64,000 nucleotides of DNA from contig JAGWTW010000006.1 in NCBI GenBank assembly GCA_028868735.1, positions 1 to 64,000 of the forward strand. The letters are read 5' to 3'. The position numbers and the translations under genes are program-made. Below are positions 1 through 7,944 of the stretch, in pieces. The stretch is from Hyphomicrobiales bacterium (GTDB lineage Bacteria; Pseudomonadota; Alphaproteobacteria; Rhizobiales; Beijerinckiaceae). The notes under the pieces were generated by a model that made no database searches, had not been told where the DNA came from, and was given only the letters and a program-made list of their open reading frames with translations. Numbering within the stretch: position 1 is the stretch's first letter; each line of letters starts with the position of its first letter.

Positions 1-555
1 CAGCGCAAAGGCGCGAGCTACGCCTATTTCCAGTTGCCGCGCCTGCCAGAAAAGCTCGGCGAGCCCGACGCGGCCGCGCTCGCCAGGGCGCTGTCGCTCG
101 AGGCTTCCGACATCGGTTTCGGACGTCACAAACCGTCGGTCTATTCCGCGGGCACGCCGTTCTGTTTCGTGCCGATCGCAAACGCCGCCGCCATAGCCCG
201 CGCAAAGCCGCGCGCAGATTTGCTGGGCGACGCCGTGGCAGGCGGCCGCGGCGCATTTCTCTACACACCGGACGTCGTCGATGCGGATCATGCCGTGCAT
301 GCCCGCATGTTCGGCGCTGGCGTCGGCATTGCCGAAGATCCGGCGACGGGCGCGGCCTGCGCGGCCTTTTCCGGAGTCGCGCTGGAATTCGAAAATCCGG
401 AAGACGGCGATCATGCGCTCGTCATCGAACAGGGCTTCGAAATGGGACGCCCCTCGCTCGTCACCCTCGGCATGACCGTCGCGACGGGCAGGCTCGTCGC
501 CGCGACGATCGGCGGTCATGCGGTGCGAGTCAGCGAGGGAGTTCTGGCGCTGTGA
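1..555 (+). CDS. PhzF-family isomerase, 3' part only
   Basis: The reading frame is open from the first base, so the gene starts outside the window; 184 codons remain. The visible part is the second lobe of a PhzF-type protein (diaminopimelate-epimerase fold): GIAEDPATGAACAAF at about 325-370 is the family's glycine-rich anion-binding loop. Characterised relatives isomerise small acids, for example in phenazine synthesis, but most members have no known substrate, and none can be inferred here. The catalytic Glu would lie in the missing N-terminal half. The stop overlaps the GTG start of the NUDIX gene by four bases, which suggests coupled translation. Confidence 0.85.
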   Translation, partial: QRKGASYAYFQLPRLPEKLGEPDAAALARALSLEASDIGFGRHKPSVYSAGTPFCFVPIANAAAIARAKPRADLLGDAVAGGRGAFLYTPDVVDADHAVHARMFGAGVGIAEDPATGAACAAFSGVALEFENPEDGDHALVIEQGFEMGRPSLVTLGMTVATGRLVAATIGGHAVRVSEGVLAL

Positions 556-1271
556 GCGATCAGCCGCGTATTTTTCGCGTCCGCACGCTCGTCAGTCCGG
601 TCCGTCCCTACGACTGGCCGTTCGCACGGGAAAGGGCGGCCGACATCGCGACGCACTGGAAAAAGCTCGTGACGGCGCGGCCCGCCTTGTTCGACGGGCG
701 CGTTTTGATGGGACGCGACATCGCGGTCAGCGACGAGAATGGCGGCGTCTTCAGCGCCTCGCATTTCGAGACCTCGTTCTCTTCGTTCATCGCCTGGCGC
801 GATTTCGGCTTTCCCGACAAGTCGGTCTTCAACACGTTCGCGATGGGCGCGCTGCGCTCGGCCGACGGCGCTTTTCTTCTGGGCGAAATGGGCGCGCATA
901 CCGCCAATGCCGGCAAGGTCTACTTTCCGGCCGGAACGCCCGATCCCGACGACGTCGTCGGCGCCAGCGTCGATCTCGCAGGCTCGGTCGCGCGCGAAAT
1001 GCGGGAGGAGACCGGCATAGACATCGACGAATGCGAGATCGATCCCGTGTGGCGCATCGTGATCGCAGGCCAGCGCGTCGCCTGCATGCGGCCGCTCGCG
1101 CTGCCGGGGCGCGCCGACGCAATCTGCGCGCGCGTCGCCGCGCAAATCGCGCGCGAAAAGGAGCCGGAGCTGGCGCGGCTTCATCCGGTCCGGCGCATGA
1201 GCGACCTCGAAGGCTGCCAGACGCTGGATTTCATCGAAGCCTATCTCGCGTCGGAATTCGCGACGCGCTGA
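552..1271 (+). CDS. NUDIX hydrolase
   Basis: The protein has 239 residues. The second half of the Nudix box is clear (REMREETGI, residues 148-156), with the paired Glu that bind the metal. The first half (Gly-x5-Glu) is not conventional, because an Asp-rich insert DPDDVVGAS lies before it. Nudix enzymes cleave nucleoside diphosphates linked to another moiety; the substrate here is unknown and the enzyme is probably cytoplasmic. The GTG start is chosen because it overlaps the TGA of the PhzF-like gene (GTGA). The next gene is convergent and its stop abuts this one. Confidence 0.85.
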   Translation: MSDQPRIFRVRTLVSPVRPYDWPFARERAADIATHWKKLVTARPALFDGRVLMGRDIAVSDENGGVFSASHFETSFSSFIAWRDFGFPDKSVFNTFAMGALRSADGAFLLGEMGAHTANAGKVYFPAGTPDPDDVVGASVDLAGSVAREMREETGIDIDECEIDPVWRIVIAGQRVACMRPLALPGRADAICARVAAQIAREKEPELARLHPVRRMSDLEGCQTLDFIEAYLASEFATR

Positions 1272-1604
1272 TCAGCCGGGATAACCGTGCCGATTCTTGC
1301 TCGCGCGCAACAGGGCCTCGGCCTGCGCTTCGTTGCCCGCCGCGCAGGCGGACGATGCGCCGGCGATCTCGCCCTCGATCTGCTTCCACACGCTGTCGTT
1401 GACGTTGCCGGTCGCATGATCGCTGTCGGTGATGGCGCGATAACGCGCGATCTGCGCCGAACAGCCGGCGCCCGAGGGCAGGCTCGCCTGCGCGACCGCC
1501 GTGCGTTGCGGCGCGGCGGCCTGCGGCGCACGCGCCGTCGAATTGCAGCCGGCGAGCACGAGGGCGCCGATCACAGCGGAGCAGGGAAATAGCAGAAATT
1601 TCAT
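1272..1604 (-). CDS. small lipoprotein of unknown function
   Basis: This 110-residue protein begins with a lipoprotein signal peptide: a hydrophobic run and the lipobox LAGC with Cys at residue 20. The mature part starts with an Ala/Pro-rich linker and then a short helical region containing two Cys and the phrase ARYRAITDSDHATGNV. It is probably anchored in the outer membrane. I recognise no named domain. ATG at 1604 is preferred over a GTG six codons upstream because ACGAGG lies at a good distance before it. It ends next to the convergent NUDIX gene. Confidence 0.7.
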   Translation of the reverse strand: MKFLLFPCSAVIGALVLAGCNSTARAPQAAAPQRTAVAQASLPSGAGCSAQIARYRAITDSDHATGNVNDSVWKQIEGEIAGASSACAAGNEAQAEALLRASKNRHGYPG

Positions 1605-1663
1605 CTTGGCCTCGTCGGACACGGAACGTCAGGGTCGCTGCGCGGCGTGCGCCGGTCAACCCG

Positions 1664-2131
1664 CTATTTGTCCGCGTCGCCCATGAGCTTGTCGATCGGC
1701 ACGCCCATCTTGAAGACGCCGTTGACGCGCACGACCAGCGTTTCGTCGGCGTAGATGAGGCCTTGCGCGAACACGAGGTTGCGCGTGACGCGCAGCACCT
1801 CGGTGCGGCCCCACAGCCATGACCCCAGCGGCACGGGCGCAAGAAAGTCGGTCGACATCGAGACCGTCGGCAGGAACTGGCGGCCGATCTTGGGATGGCT
1901 GTGCGCAGCGATCGGCAACATCATGTCGGCGAAGGTCATCAGCCAGCCGCCGTGGCCGACATGGCGCGGGTTGCAGTGCCGCTCCTCGATCCGCATGCCG
2001 AGCATGCGCGCGCCGTTTTCGTCGTCCCTCGTCCAGAGCGGGCCGTTGCGGTCCATGAAGCCGCCGCGGCCGTGGAAGAGGCTCCAGCCATCGGGGGCGG
2101 GCGGATTGCAGGTCGTCGGGTAATCTTCCAT
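1664..2131 (-). CDS. PaaI-type hotdog-fold thioesterase
   Basis: The protein has 155 residues. The segment HVGHGGWLMTFADMM (about 57-71) matches the catalytic helix region of PaaI/4HBT thioesterases, where HGG is followed by an acidic residue. Family members hydrolyse acyl-CoA or aryl-CoA thioesters in the cytoplasm; the acyl group is unknown. It is transcribed on the minus strand ahead of the small lipoprotein with about 60 bases between them, so the two may share a transcript. The N-terminus (MEDYPTTCNPP) is a longer lead-in than in minimal family members. Confidence 0.85.
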   Translation of the reverse strand: MEDYPTTCNPPAPDGWSLFHGRGGFMDRNGPLWTRDDENGARMLGMRIEERHCNPRHVGHGGWLMTFADMMLPIAAHSHPKIGRQFLPTVSMSTDFLAPVPLGSWLWGRTEVLRVTRNLVFAQGLIYADETLVVRVNGVFKMGVPIDKLMGDADK

Positions 2132-2278
2132 CTCGTCGGCCCATTTTGTCTGACAGTCGTCCCTGGAATGCCCGAACGCCGTCGCCGAAACAAGGGCTTG
2201 CCGGTCGGAGTTCGGGGCCGCTCTTGCCCGTTTCGAGCCGATCGGTTATTAAATCGCCGCTCGTGCGCCTGGCGGCGC

Positions 2279-2422
2279 ATGTCGCAATGCGAGGATTTCG
2301 TGGCCGATTTCGCCACCCGGATTCAGACCGAAAGCCGTGGGCCCGCCGCCCGCGCCGACTTTCGCGCGTCTGGCCTGTGCGCCTCGCTTTCTCTCGGCCT
2401 GCTTCTTCTTAGCCGCCCCTGA
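2279..2422 (+). CDS. possible leuA leader peptide, Leu-rich 3' end
   Basis: This short frame ends 118 bases before leuA. Its last residues are LSLGLLLLSRP, with five of eight consecutive codons for Leu (ctt tct ctc ggc ctg ctt ctt ctt). That is the layout of transcription-attenuation leader peptides, which have been predicted by comparative genomics upstream of leuA in several alphaproteobacteria. The start is uncertain: ATG at 2279 gives 47 residues and GTG at 2300 gives 40, both longer than a typical leader. No strong ribosome-binding site is visible. The call rests on the Leu cluster, its place and the pairing segments that follow. Confidence 0.4.
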   Translation: MSQCEDFVADFATRIQTESRGPAARADFRASGLCASLSLGLLLLSRP

Positions 2423-2500
2423 GCGCCGGCTGGGCCTGTGGCCTGGGCGCTGAGGGGACCTGCACGAAGCCGCCGGCTGCGACTGGCCCAGCGCCTCGAT
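2423..2500 (+). promoter_or_regulatory. candidate leucine attenuator, alternative stems
   Basis: Directly after the leader stop, GCTGGGCC (2429-2436) can pair with GGCCCAGC (2485-2492), while GGCGCTG (2446-2452) can pair with CAGCGCC (2489-2495). The two pairings share 2489-2492 and exclude each other, as expected for an antiterminator/terminator switch. A run of five T follows only at about 2524, so the terminator arm is not convincing. Inference from hand pairing; no folding was computed. Confidence 0.35.
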
Positions 2501-2540
2501 CGCCGGCATCGACCAGACCAGAATTTTTCGGGACCAGACC

Positions 2541-4112
2541 ATGAGCACGCACACCAATCAGGCCGCCAACCAGGGCAGCAACAAGGACAAGGTCTTCATC
2601 TTCGACACGACCTTGCGCGACGGCGAACAATGCCCCGGCGCCACCATGACGTTCGAAGAGAAACTCGAAGTCGCCGACCTGCTCGACACGATGGGCGTCG
2701 ACATCATCGAGGCGGGATTCCCGGCCGCTTCCGACGGCGATTTCGAATCCGTCGCCGAGATCGCGCGCCGGTCGAAGAACGCAGTCATCGCCGGCCTGTC
2801 GCGCACGGGCCTCGCCGACATCGACCGTTGCGGCCAGGCGATCAAGCCCGCGAAGCGCGGACGAATCCACACATTCATCTCCACATCGCCGCTGCATATG
2901 AGCGTCAAGCTCGGCATGACGCCGGAGCAGGTGCTGCAGGCCACGATCGACGCCGTCACCCGCGCGCGCCAGTACACGGACGACGTGGAATGGTCCGCGG
3001 AAGACGCGACGCGTACGGAGATCGACTACCTCTGCCGGATCGTGGAAGCCGCGATCAAGGCCGGCGCGACGACGATCAACCTGCCCGATACCGTCGGCTA
3101 TACGACGCCGCAGGAATATCGCGCGATGTTCGAGACGATCCGCAATCGCGTGCCGAATGCGGACAAGGCGATTTTCTCCGTTCATTGCCACAACGATCTC
3201 GGCATGGCGGTGGCGAATTCGCTCGCCGGTGTAGCGGGCGGCGCGCGACAAATCGAATGCACGGTGAACGGGATCGGCGAGCGCGCGGGCAACGCCTCGC
3301 TCGAAGAGATCATCATGGCGATCCGCACGCGCAACGACGTGCTGCCCTACGACACGGGCGTGGAATCCACCATGCTGAACCGCGCCTCGAAACTCGTGTC
3401 GGCCGTCACGAGCTTCCCCGTGCAATACAACAAGGCGATCGTCGGCCGGAACGCGTTCGCGCACGAGAGCGGCATCCATCAGCACGGCATGCTGAAGAGC
3501 GCGCTCACCTACGAGATCATGACGCCGGAATCGGTCGGGGTGTCGAAGACCTCGCTGGTCATGGGCAAGCATTCGGGGCGCGCCGCCTTCCGCGAGAAGC
3601 TGAAGGAAATGGGTTACGACCTCGGCGAGAACGCGCTGAACGACGCGTTCCGCCGCTTCAAGGATCTCGCCGACCGCAAGAAGATCGTCTACGACGAGGA
3701 CATCGCCGCGCTGGTCGACGACGAGATCGTCACGGCGAACGACCGCACCAAGGTGGTGGCGCTGACGGTGATCGCCGGCACCAACGGCCCGCAGTCGGCG
3801 GCGCTGACGCTCGACATCGAGGGCGAGAAGCGCACGCATCAGGCGACCGGCAACGGACCGGTCGACGCGATCTTCAACGCCGTGCGCGCGCTCGTGCCGC
3901 ACAACGCGACGCTGGAACTCTACCAGGTGCACGCCGTCACCGGCGGCACGGACGCGCAGGCCGAAGTGTCCGTGCGCCTGTCGGAAGACGGCCGCTCGGT
4001 GACGGGCAAGGGCGCCGATCCGGATACGCTGGTGGCTTCCGCGCGCGCTTACGTGGCGGCGCTCAACAAGCTCGAAATCAACCGCGGCCGGGGCAAGGCG
4101 GAGGTCGCCTGA
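2541..4112 (+). CDS. leuA: 2-isopropylmalate synthase
   Basis: The enzyme condenses acetyl-CoA with 2-oxoisovalerate, the first committed step of leucine synthesis, in the cytoplasm. The 523-residue length is typical of bacterial LeuA. The N-terminal HMGL-like barrel shows the signature FDTTLRDGEQ (21-30), the metal-binding HCHND and the motif HESGIHQHG. The C-terminal third (about 385 to the end) is the LeuA dimer domain, which binds leucine for feedback inhibition. It is monocistronic: tRNA-Lys follows at 4198 and the upstream region looks like a leucine attenuator. Confidence 0.97.
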   Translation: MSTHTNQAANQGSNKDKVFIFDTTLRDGEQCPGATMTFEEKLEVADLLDTMGVDIIEAGFPAASDGDFESVAEIARRSKNAVIAGLSRTGLADIDRCGQAIKPAKRGRIHTFISTSPLHMSVKLGMTPEQVLQATIDAVTRARQYTDDVEWSAEDATRTEIDYLCRIVEAAIKAGATTINLPDTVGYTTPQEYRAMFETIRNRVPNADKAIFSVHCHNDLGMAVANSLAGVAGGARQIECTVNGIGERAGNASLEEIIMAIRTRNDVLPYDTGVESTMLNRASKLVSAVTSFPVQYNKAIVGRNAFAHESGIHQHGMLKSALTYEIMTPESVGVSKTSLVMGKHSGRAAFREKLKEMGYDLGENALNDAFRRFKDLADRKKIVYDEDIAALVDDEIVTANDRTKVVALTVIAGTNGPQSAALTLDIEGEKRTHQATGNGPVDAIFNAVRALVPHNATLELYQVHAVTGGTDAQAEVSVRLSEDGRSVTGKGADPDTLVASARAYVAALNKLEINRGRGKAEVA

Positions 4113-4197
4113 CCGACCGTTCAACGGCTCCGATTTAGGGGTAGACACGGCGGGAGGCGTTTGCTATCTCGCCGCCTCCGATGCAAATCGGATCGAT

Positions 4198-4273
<76 letters not shown>

Positions 4274-4339
4274 TCGAAATCCTCGAGCCCGCCGTCTGCG
4301 GCCTGCGCGCCCCTGATCTTGTTCAGGGAGCGGCCCGGC

Positions 4340-4492
4340 CATCAGGTATGCCGCCATCACGTCGGACGCCGCGACGATCGCGAAGGCGGTTTCGCCGATC
4401 TCGAGGCCGAGCTCGTCGACTGCTTCGTTCTTGATTGCCGCGGTGGCGATCGTACCGCCGATGTCGATCCGCACGTGCGCGGTCCGTGTCGG
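4340..4492 (-). pseudogene. fragment of a Mop (molybdate-binding) domain
   Basis: On the minus strand the translated stretch beginning HVRIDIGGTIATAAIKNEAV and continuing through DELGLEIG to AASDVM is the second half of a Mop/TOBE domain, the small molybdate-binding domain of molbindins, ModE and ModC. Nothing recognisable precedes it in frame. After the domain the frame runs on into the 3' end of the tRNA gene before stopping at 4259. No start or ribosome-binding site fits, so I read it as a remnant. It belongs with the other molybdenum genes nearby. Confidence 0.55.
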
Positions 4493-4610
4493 CAAGCGTA
4501 TCCCGGGCGTTGCGTCCGTCGCAGGCCGCGGGCTATCAGACGGGGCGGCCGCGCCTGTCCGCCGGCGCGAAGCGGCCTTGCGAAGCAGAATTCGCAACGA
4601 GGACGAGAGC

Positions 4611-5081
4611 GTGACGACTTCGGCGCAGGAGCACAGGTCACCGGGTCTTTCGACCCGCATCGACGCGCGCGTGCTGCGCCATGATCGCCATTATGGCCTG
4701 TCGACGCTGTTTTTCGGCGACGGCGAATTACGCGTTCCGCTGGTTGCGGCGTCCGAAGATTCGGGCGTCGTCGTCATCATCGATGCGCGCGATGTCTCGG
4801 TCGCGCTGTCGCGTCCCATGGATATTTCGATCACCAACCGCCTGCCGGGAACGATCGTCGAGGTCGAGGCGCTGGATCTTCCTTACGTGCGCGTGACGTT
4901 CGAGCTCGGCGCAACGCGGTTGCATGCGCTCGTGACGCGCGAATCCGTCGAGCGGCTCGCGCTGGAGCCGGGCCTGCGCGCCTGGGCGATGATCAAGACC
5001 GTCGCGATCGCGGACGTCGCGCCGCAAGCTTCTGATGTTCCGACGCCGCGCCGCTGGCCCGCGCGCGGTAGCGGGGATTGA
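4611..5081 (+). pseudogene. ModC C-terminal TOBE domain without ATPase
   Basis: The 156 residues after a GTG start match only the C-terminal regulatory part of ModC, the molybdate-importer ATPase: a region like RIDARVLRHDRHYGLSTL, then DARDVSVALSRP and LVTRESVERLALEPG, and a TVAI end. Walker A, the LSGGQ signature and Walker B are all absent upstream in every frame. GAGG eight bases before the GTG could serve as a ribosome-binding site, so a free-standing domain protein is possible, but a truncated modC is simpler. Its 3' end overlaps the convergent modE-like gene by 89 bases, which also suggests rearrangement. Confidence 0.55.
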
Positions 5082-5418
5082 GGGCGTCTTCGAGTTCCTT
5101 CATCGCAGCCGCCGCGCCGCTGCGCGAACGCCGTTCCATCGAGCGATAGAGCGCGACGAGACGCTCGCCGAACGGCGTGATTTCCGATCCCGTCTGCTTG
5201 CGGCCGGGATGGGTCGCGATGACGGGCGTCTCGAAGGTGCGGTTGAGCGCGTCGACCATGAGCCAGCATTTGCGATAGGAAATGCCGGTCGCGCGTCCGG
5301 CGCCGATGATCGAACGATGCTTCCGGATCGCTTCGATCAATTCGAAATCCTCCGGCGTCAATCGTCCGCCATTCGCGAAATGCGCGACGATATCGATCTT
5401 CGAGAGGTTCGGCGCCAT
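4993..5418 (-). CDS. ModE-type N-terminal winged-helix regulator
   Basis: This 141-residue protein is a LysR-like winged helix of the ModE N-terminal kind: RLTPEDFELIEAIRKHRSI, then GAGRATGISYRKCWLMVDALNRTF, then the wing near THPGRKQTGSEITPFG. In full ModE the DNA-binding part is followed by two Mop domains that sense molybdate; here they are missing, and the tail after about residue 105 is basic and unordered. Short ModE proteins exist in alphaproteobacteria, so it may work. It probably controls modA, which starts on the other strand at 5756. Its 3' end overlaps the ModC-like fragment. Confidence 0.8.
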   Translation of the reverse strand: MAPNLSKIDIVAHFANGGRLTPEDFELIEAIRKHRSIIGAGRATGISYRKCWLMVDALNRTFETPVIATHPGRKQTGSEITPFGERLVALYRSMERRSRSGAAAAMKELEDALNPRYRARASGAASEHQKLAARRPRSRRS

Positions 5419-5692
5419 GCCTTCCGCGTTCCTTCGCGGCGAAGGTAACGCGCCGCGCAGCGTGCGCCAAGACCGTCGCCGCGCCCAGTCCGACCGCGCC
5501 GCGCGTCTCGACCGTCGACACGTCCGGCGCGGACAATAATTCGTGTTCGCGTTCTAGCGGCCAGGCGAAGGACGCGCAGGCGTGGCTGTCCGCGCGCGCG
5601 GTCAAAGGGGGCGCCGCGAGCGCGGCGAGCGCCAGCATTCCGCCGACTCGCAGGACGCGTCGCCGCGCCGAGGGGCATTTCTGTTGTTGCAA
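5419..5692 (-). pseudogene. 5' fragment of a secreted protein, broken at modE
   Basis: From a TTG at 5692 the minus strand encodes a signal peptide (hydrophobic run GGMLALAALAAPPL, cleavage near ARA) followed by SHACASFAWPLEREHELLSA and about 40 more residues. The SACASFAWPLxRE opening resembles a periplasmic protein of unknown function that I recall from other Hyphomicrobiales. The frame then runs into modE in another reading frame, so everything after about residue 90 is shadow sequence. I infer that a deletion joined the start of this gene to modE. Confidence 0.5.
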
Positions 5693-5699
5693 CGGTCTT

Positions 5700-5719
5700 C
5701 TATATCGTTTGGTATACAG
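5700..5719. promoter_or_regulatory. ModE-box-like inverted repeat before modA
   Basis: CTATAT (5700-5705) and ATACAG (5714-5719) form an imperfect inverted repeat with five of six matching positions, 37 bases before the modA start. TATAT/ATATA-type arms are typical of ModE binding sites. A functional ModE site here would repress modA when molybdate is plentiful. Assignment is by resemblance and position only. Confidence 0.4.
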
Positions 5720-5755
5720 GAATGCAAAGCCGCGCGACGTGGACGGGAGACGAAG

Positions 5756-6508
5756 ATGCGAAATGCGATGTTGAAAGGCGTTCTGGCTCTGACGTTCGCC
5801 ACGGCTGCATGCGCGCCGGCGCGGGCCGGACAGACCAATGTCGCCGTCGCCGCCAATTTCACGGCGCCGGCGAAGGAGATCGGCGAACTCTTCAAACAGA
5901 AGACGGGCGACGACGCCGTTTTCAGTTTCGGCGCGTCAGGCAATCTCTACACGCAGATTACCCAGGACGCGCCGTTCCAGGTCTTCCTGTCGGCGGACGA
6001 CAAGCGGCCGAAGGACGCGATCGCGAACGGCTACGCCGTGGCCGGCAGTCAGTTCACCTATGCGATCGGCAAACTCGTCCTGTGGAGCAAGAGCCTGGAT
6101 CTCGCAGTCGGCGACGCTGTTTTGAAGGCGAATGGATTCGCGAAATTGTCGATCGCGAATCCGACGGCGGCGCCTTACGGCGCGGCTGCGATCGAGACGA
6201 TGAAGTCGCTCGGCGTTTATGACGCGCTTCAGCCAAAGATCGTCCAGGGCAATTCGATCGCGCAAGCCTTTCAATTTATCGATACAGGCAATGCGGAACT
6301 CGGCTTCGTGGCGCTGTCGCAGCTGGCTGGCGTGACAAGCGGTTCGCGCTGGATGGTTCCGCAATCCCTCTACAAGCCGATCCTGCAGGACGCGGTGCTT
6401 TTGAAGAAGGGCGCCGACGACGCGACCTCCAGGGCCTTCATCGCGTTTCTGAAAGAGCCGGAGGCGCGCGCGATCATCGAGAAATACGGCTACGCGCTCG
6501 ATCGCTAG
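5756..6508 (+). CDS. modA: molybdate ABC transporter binding protein
   Basis: This 250-residue periplasmic protein captures molybdate (or tungstate) for the ModBC importer. The signal peptide ends near ARAGQ (about residue 24). The mature start, NVAVAANFTAPAKEIGELF, and FSFGASGNLYTQI are the ModA signature, with Ser residues that bind the oxyanion. YAIGKLVLWS and ANPTAAPYG follow as expected. ATG at 5756 is set by GGGAGACGAAG just before it and by the complete signal peptide. No modB or full modC follows, so it would have to work with permease genes elsewhere. The next gene is convergent. Confidence 0.93.
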   Translation: MRNAMLKGVLALTFATAACAPARAGQTNVAVAANFTAPAKEIGELFKQKTGDDAVFSFGASGNLYTQITQDAPFQVFLSADDKRPKDAIANGYAVAGSQFTYAIGKLVLWSKSLDLAVGDAVLKANGFAKLSIANPTAAPYGAAAIETMKSLGVYDALQPKIVQGNSIAQAFQFIDTGNAELGFVALSQLAGVTSGSRWMVPQSLYKPILQDAVLLKKGADDATSRAFIAFLKEPEARAIIEKYGYALDR

Positions 6509-6525
6509 AGCAAGGGCTCGGCGCG

Positions 6526-6553
6526 AAAAAACCGGCCGCCCGAAGGCGGCCGG
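6526..6553 (-). terminator. intrinsic terminator of the TorF-type porin gene
   Basis: CCGGCCGCC (6532-6540) and GGCGGCCGG (6545-6553) form a nine-pair GC stem with a four-base loop. Read on the minus strand, six T follow directly. It lies 33 bases after the porin stop and serves that gene; modA on the plus strand gains a hairpin but no T run. Confidence 0.9.
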
Positions 6554-6585
6554 CTCGTTCAGCCCCCAGTATTTTGATGCGTCGT

Positions 6586-7569
6586 TTACTTGAAGCTCGC
6601 CGACGTGAAATCGACCGAGATCGAACCGACGATCGCGTTGCCGCACCAGCTCGACTTGCCGACGCCGGCGATCGAGGCGGCGTAATTGGCGGCCGGGTCA
6701 GACGTGTTGATCGCGCAGCCGGACTTGCCGAGGCTCGAACCGTAGTAGCGCAGGTCGAAGGTCGCGACCTTGTAGTTGTACGAAACGCCGACGTTCCACG
6801 AATTGTAGCTCGCGAATTTGAAGCCGCGCGCATAGCCCGTGTAGAACTGCGAGGGATCGACGTAGCTGTAGCCGTAGAGCCAGCTCGAGCGGCCGAGATA
6901 ATAGTGGCCGAACGCGCCCGACGTGGAGAAGCCGGTTTCGCCGAAAGTGATCTTGGCGTTGATCTCGCTGTAGAGGCCCTTCGCGCCGTAATTGTTCCAG
7001 TTCGGATCGTAGTTCGTGTTGGCGCCGATCGTCAGATAGTCGTTGATCGCCCAGGTGCCCTTTGCATAGAGCTCGAGGAAGCTCGGATCGCGGGCCGTCG
7101 TCGGGATGCCGCCGATCGTGAAGAAGGTGGCGACCGCCGGCGTACCGCCGAGGTAGTACTGCGTCTTGTTCGACGGATATTTGTAGTAGAGCGCGCCGAA
7201 GTCGAGCGTCAGCGGGCCCCAGGTCGGGCGAATGCCGCCGTAGAGATCGAGTTCCATCAGAGGCTGGGTCGGCAGCTTCACGTTCCAGGGCTGCACGCCC
7301 GCATAGAGCCAGCCGTAGTGGAGTTCGCCATAGGCGGTTCCGCTGGGGCGGTGGCCCGTCTGCGAGACTCCGCGGAACATGTCGTCCGACTGAAGCTTGG
7401 CGCCGAAAGCGTAGTCGAAGCCGGAGCCGAAGACGTCGAAGTTCGGCGTCGGCCAAGCGATCAACGGCTTTTCGGGCGGGGGCGCATCGGGAGCCTTCTT
7501 CGTCGGAAGGTCCGCCGCATAGGCGCTCGCCGACATCAGAAGCGCTGCCGCTGCCGTCAGAATTCTCAT
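6586..7569 (-). CDS. TorF-family putative porin
   Basis: This 327-residue outer-membrane protein has a signal peptide cleaved near AYAADLP, a short Pro-rich linker and a body of alternating aromatic strands. FGAKLQSDDMFRGVSQT and TAYGELHYGWLYAG are typical of the TIGR02001/TorF group, and the rest (GGIRPTWGPLTLDFG, ELYAKGTWAINDYLTIGA) continues the beta-barrel pattern. The last residue is Phe-Lys rather than a plain terminal aromatic. The substrate is unknown. ATG at 7569 gives a proper signal peptide, with GGAG a little upstream. It has its own terminator and reads as a single-gene unit. Confidence 0.88.
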   Translation of the reverse strand: MRILTAAAALLMSASAYAADLPTKKAPDAPPPEKPLIAWPTPNFDVFGSGFDYAFGAKLQSDDMFRGVSQTGHRPSGTAYGELHYGWLYAGVQPWNVKLPTQPLMELDLYGGIRPTWGPLTLDFGALYYKYPSNKTQYYLGGTPAVATFFTIGGIPTTARDPSFLELYAKGTWAINDYLTIGANTNYDPNWNNYGAKGLYSEINAKITFGETGFSTSGAFGHYYLGRSSWLYGYSYVDPSQFYTGYARGFKFASYNSWNVGVSYNYKVATFDLRYYGSSLGKSGCAINTSDPAANYAASIAGVGKSSWCGNAIVGSISVDFTSASFK

Positions 7570-7944
7570 TGTGTCCAGCTCCAGATCAGGGGAATTCGAT
7601 GTGGCGAAAATGCGTCTGAACGGTGTACCCAAGCAACGAAGTTTGCTGTGCAAATGCCCAACAACGAGGCAATTCGGCGCAATCCGAGGGCAAAGAAAGC
7701 TGGTGCACGACTGTTTGTCTTGGCGTGTTGCGGAAATGCAACTGCCGTTTCCGTTGCTTTGGGCTTTCCCGCGCGTCCCGATCTATGCTTCTGAAGCAGA
7801 TAACGAATCAGCCGTTGCCCAAATTCGCCCGTCGGCTTCTGCGTCTGGAGCCTGGTCGTGGCTGCGGGGCCCCGCTGCCGCTCGAACTTCCCTATAGTCC
7901 GGGCCAATGCTTCGCTCGCTGCCCCTGACTCGCCAGGAGACCCC
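7570..7944. other. 375-base divergent intergenic region
   Basis: This region separates the leftward porin gene from the rightward DUF2889 gene and must hold both promoters. It is visibly poorer in GC than the flanking genes. Frames crossing it on either strand show no family resemblance or plausible start. I see no clear operator, hairpin or repeat. Confidence 0.5.

Noticed and set aside
1895-2278. Longer upstream extension of the leucine leader frame
   Set aside because: It is antisense to the thioesterase gene. Only the short 3' part with clustered Leu codons carries a plausible signal.
2409-4148. Long minus-strand open frame of 579 codons over leuA
   Set aside because: It is the antisense shadow of leuA in GC-rich DNA: rich in Arg, His and Val, no family resemblance, no ribosome-binding site.
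4431-4610. Upstream extension of the ModC-like frame as coding sequence
   Set aside because: The extension has no ATPase motifs and no family resemblance. GTG 4611 has a better ribosome-binding site and directly precedes the recognisable TOBE region.
4883-5692. Single 269-codon gene on the minus strand
   Set aside because: Only its first third looks like protein. The rest is the ModE region read in the wrong frame, so the two parts were treated as a truncated gene plus modE.
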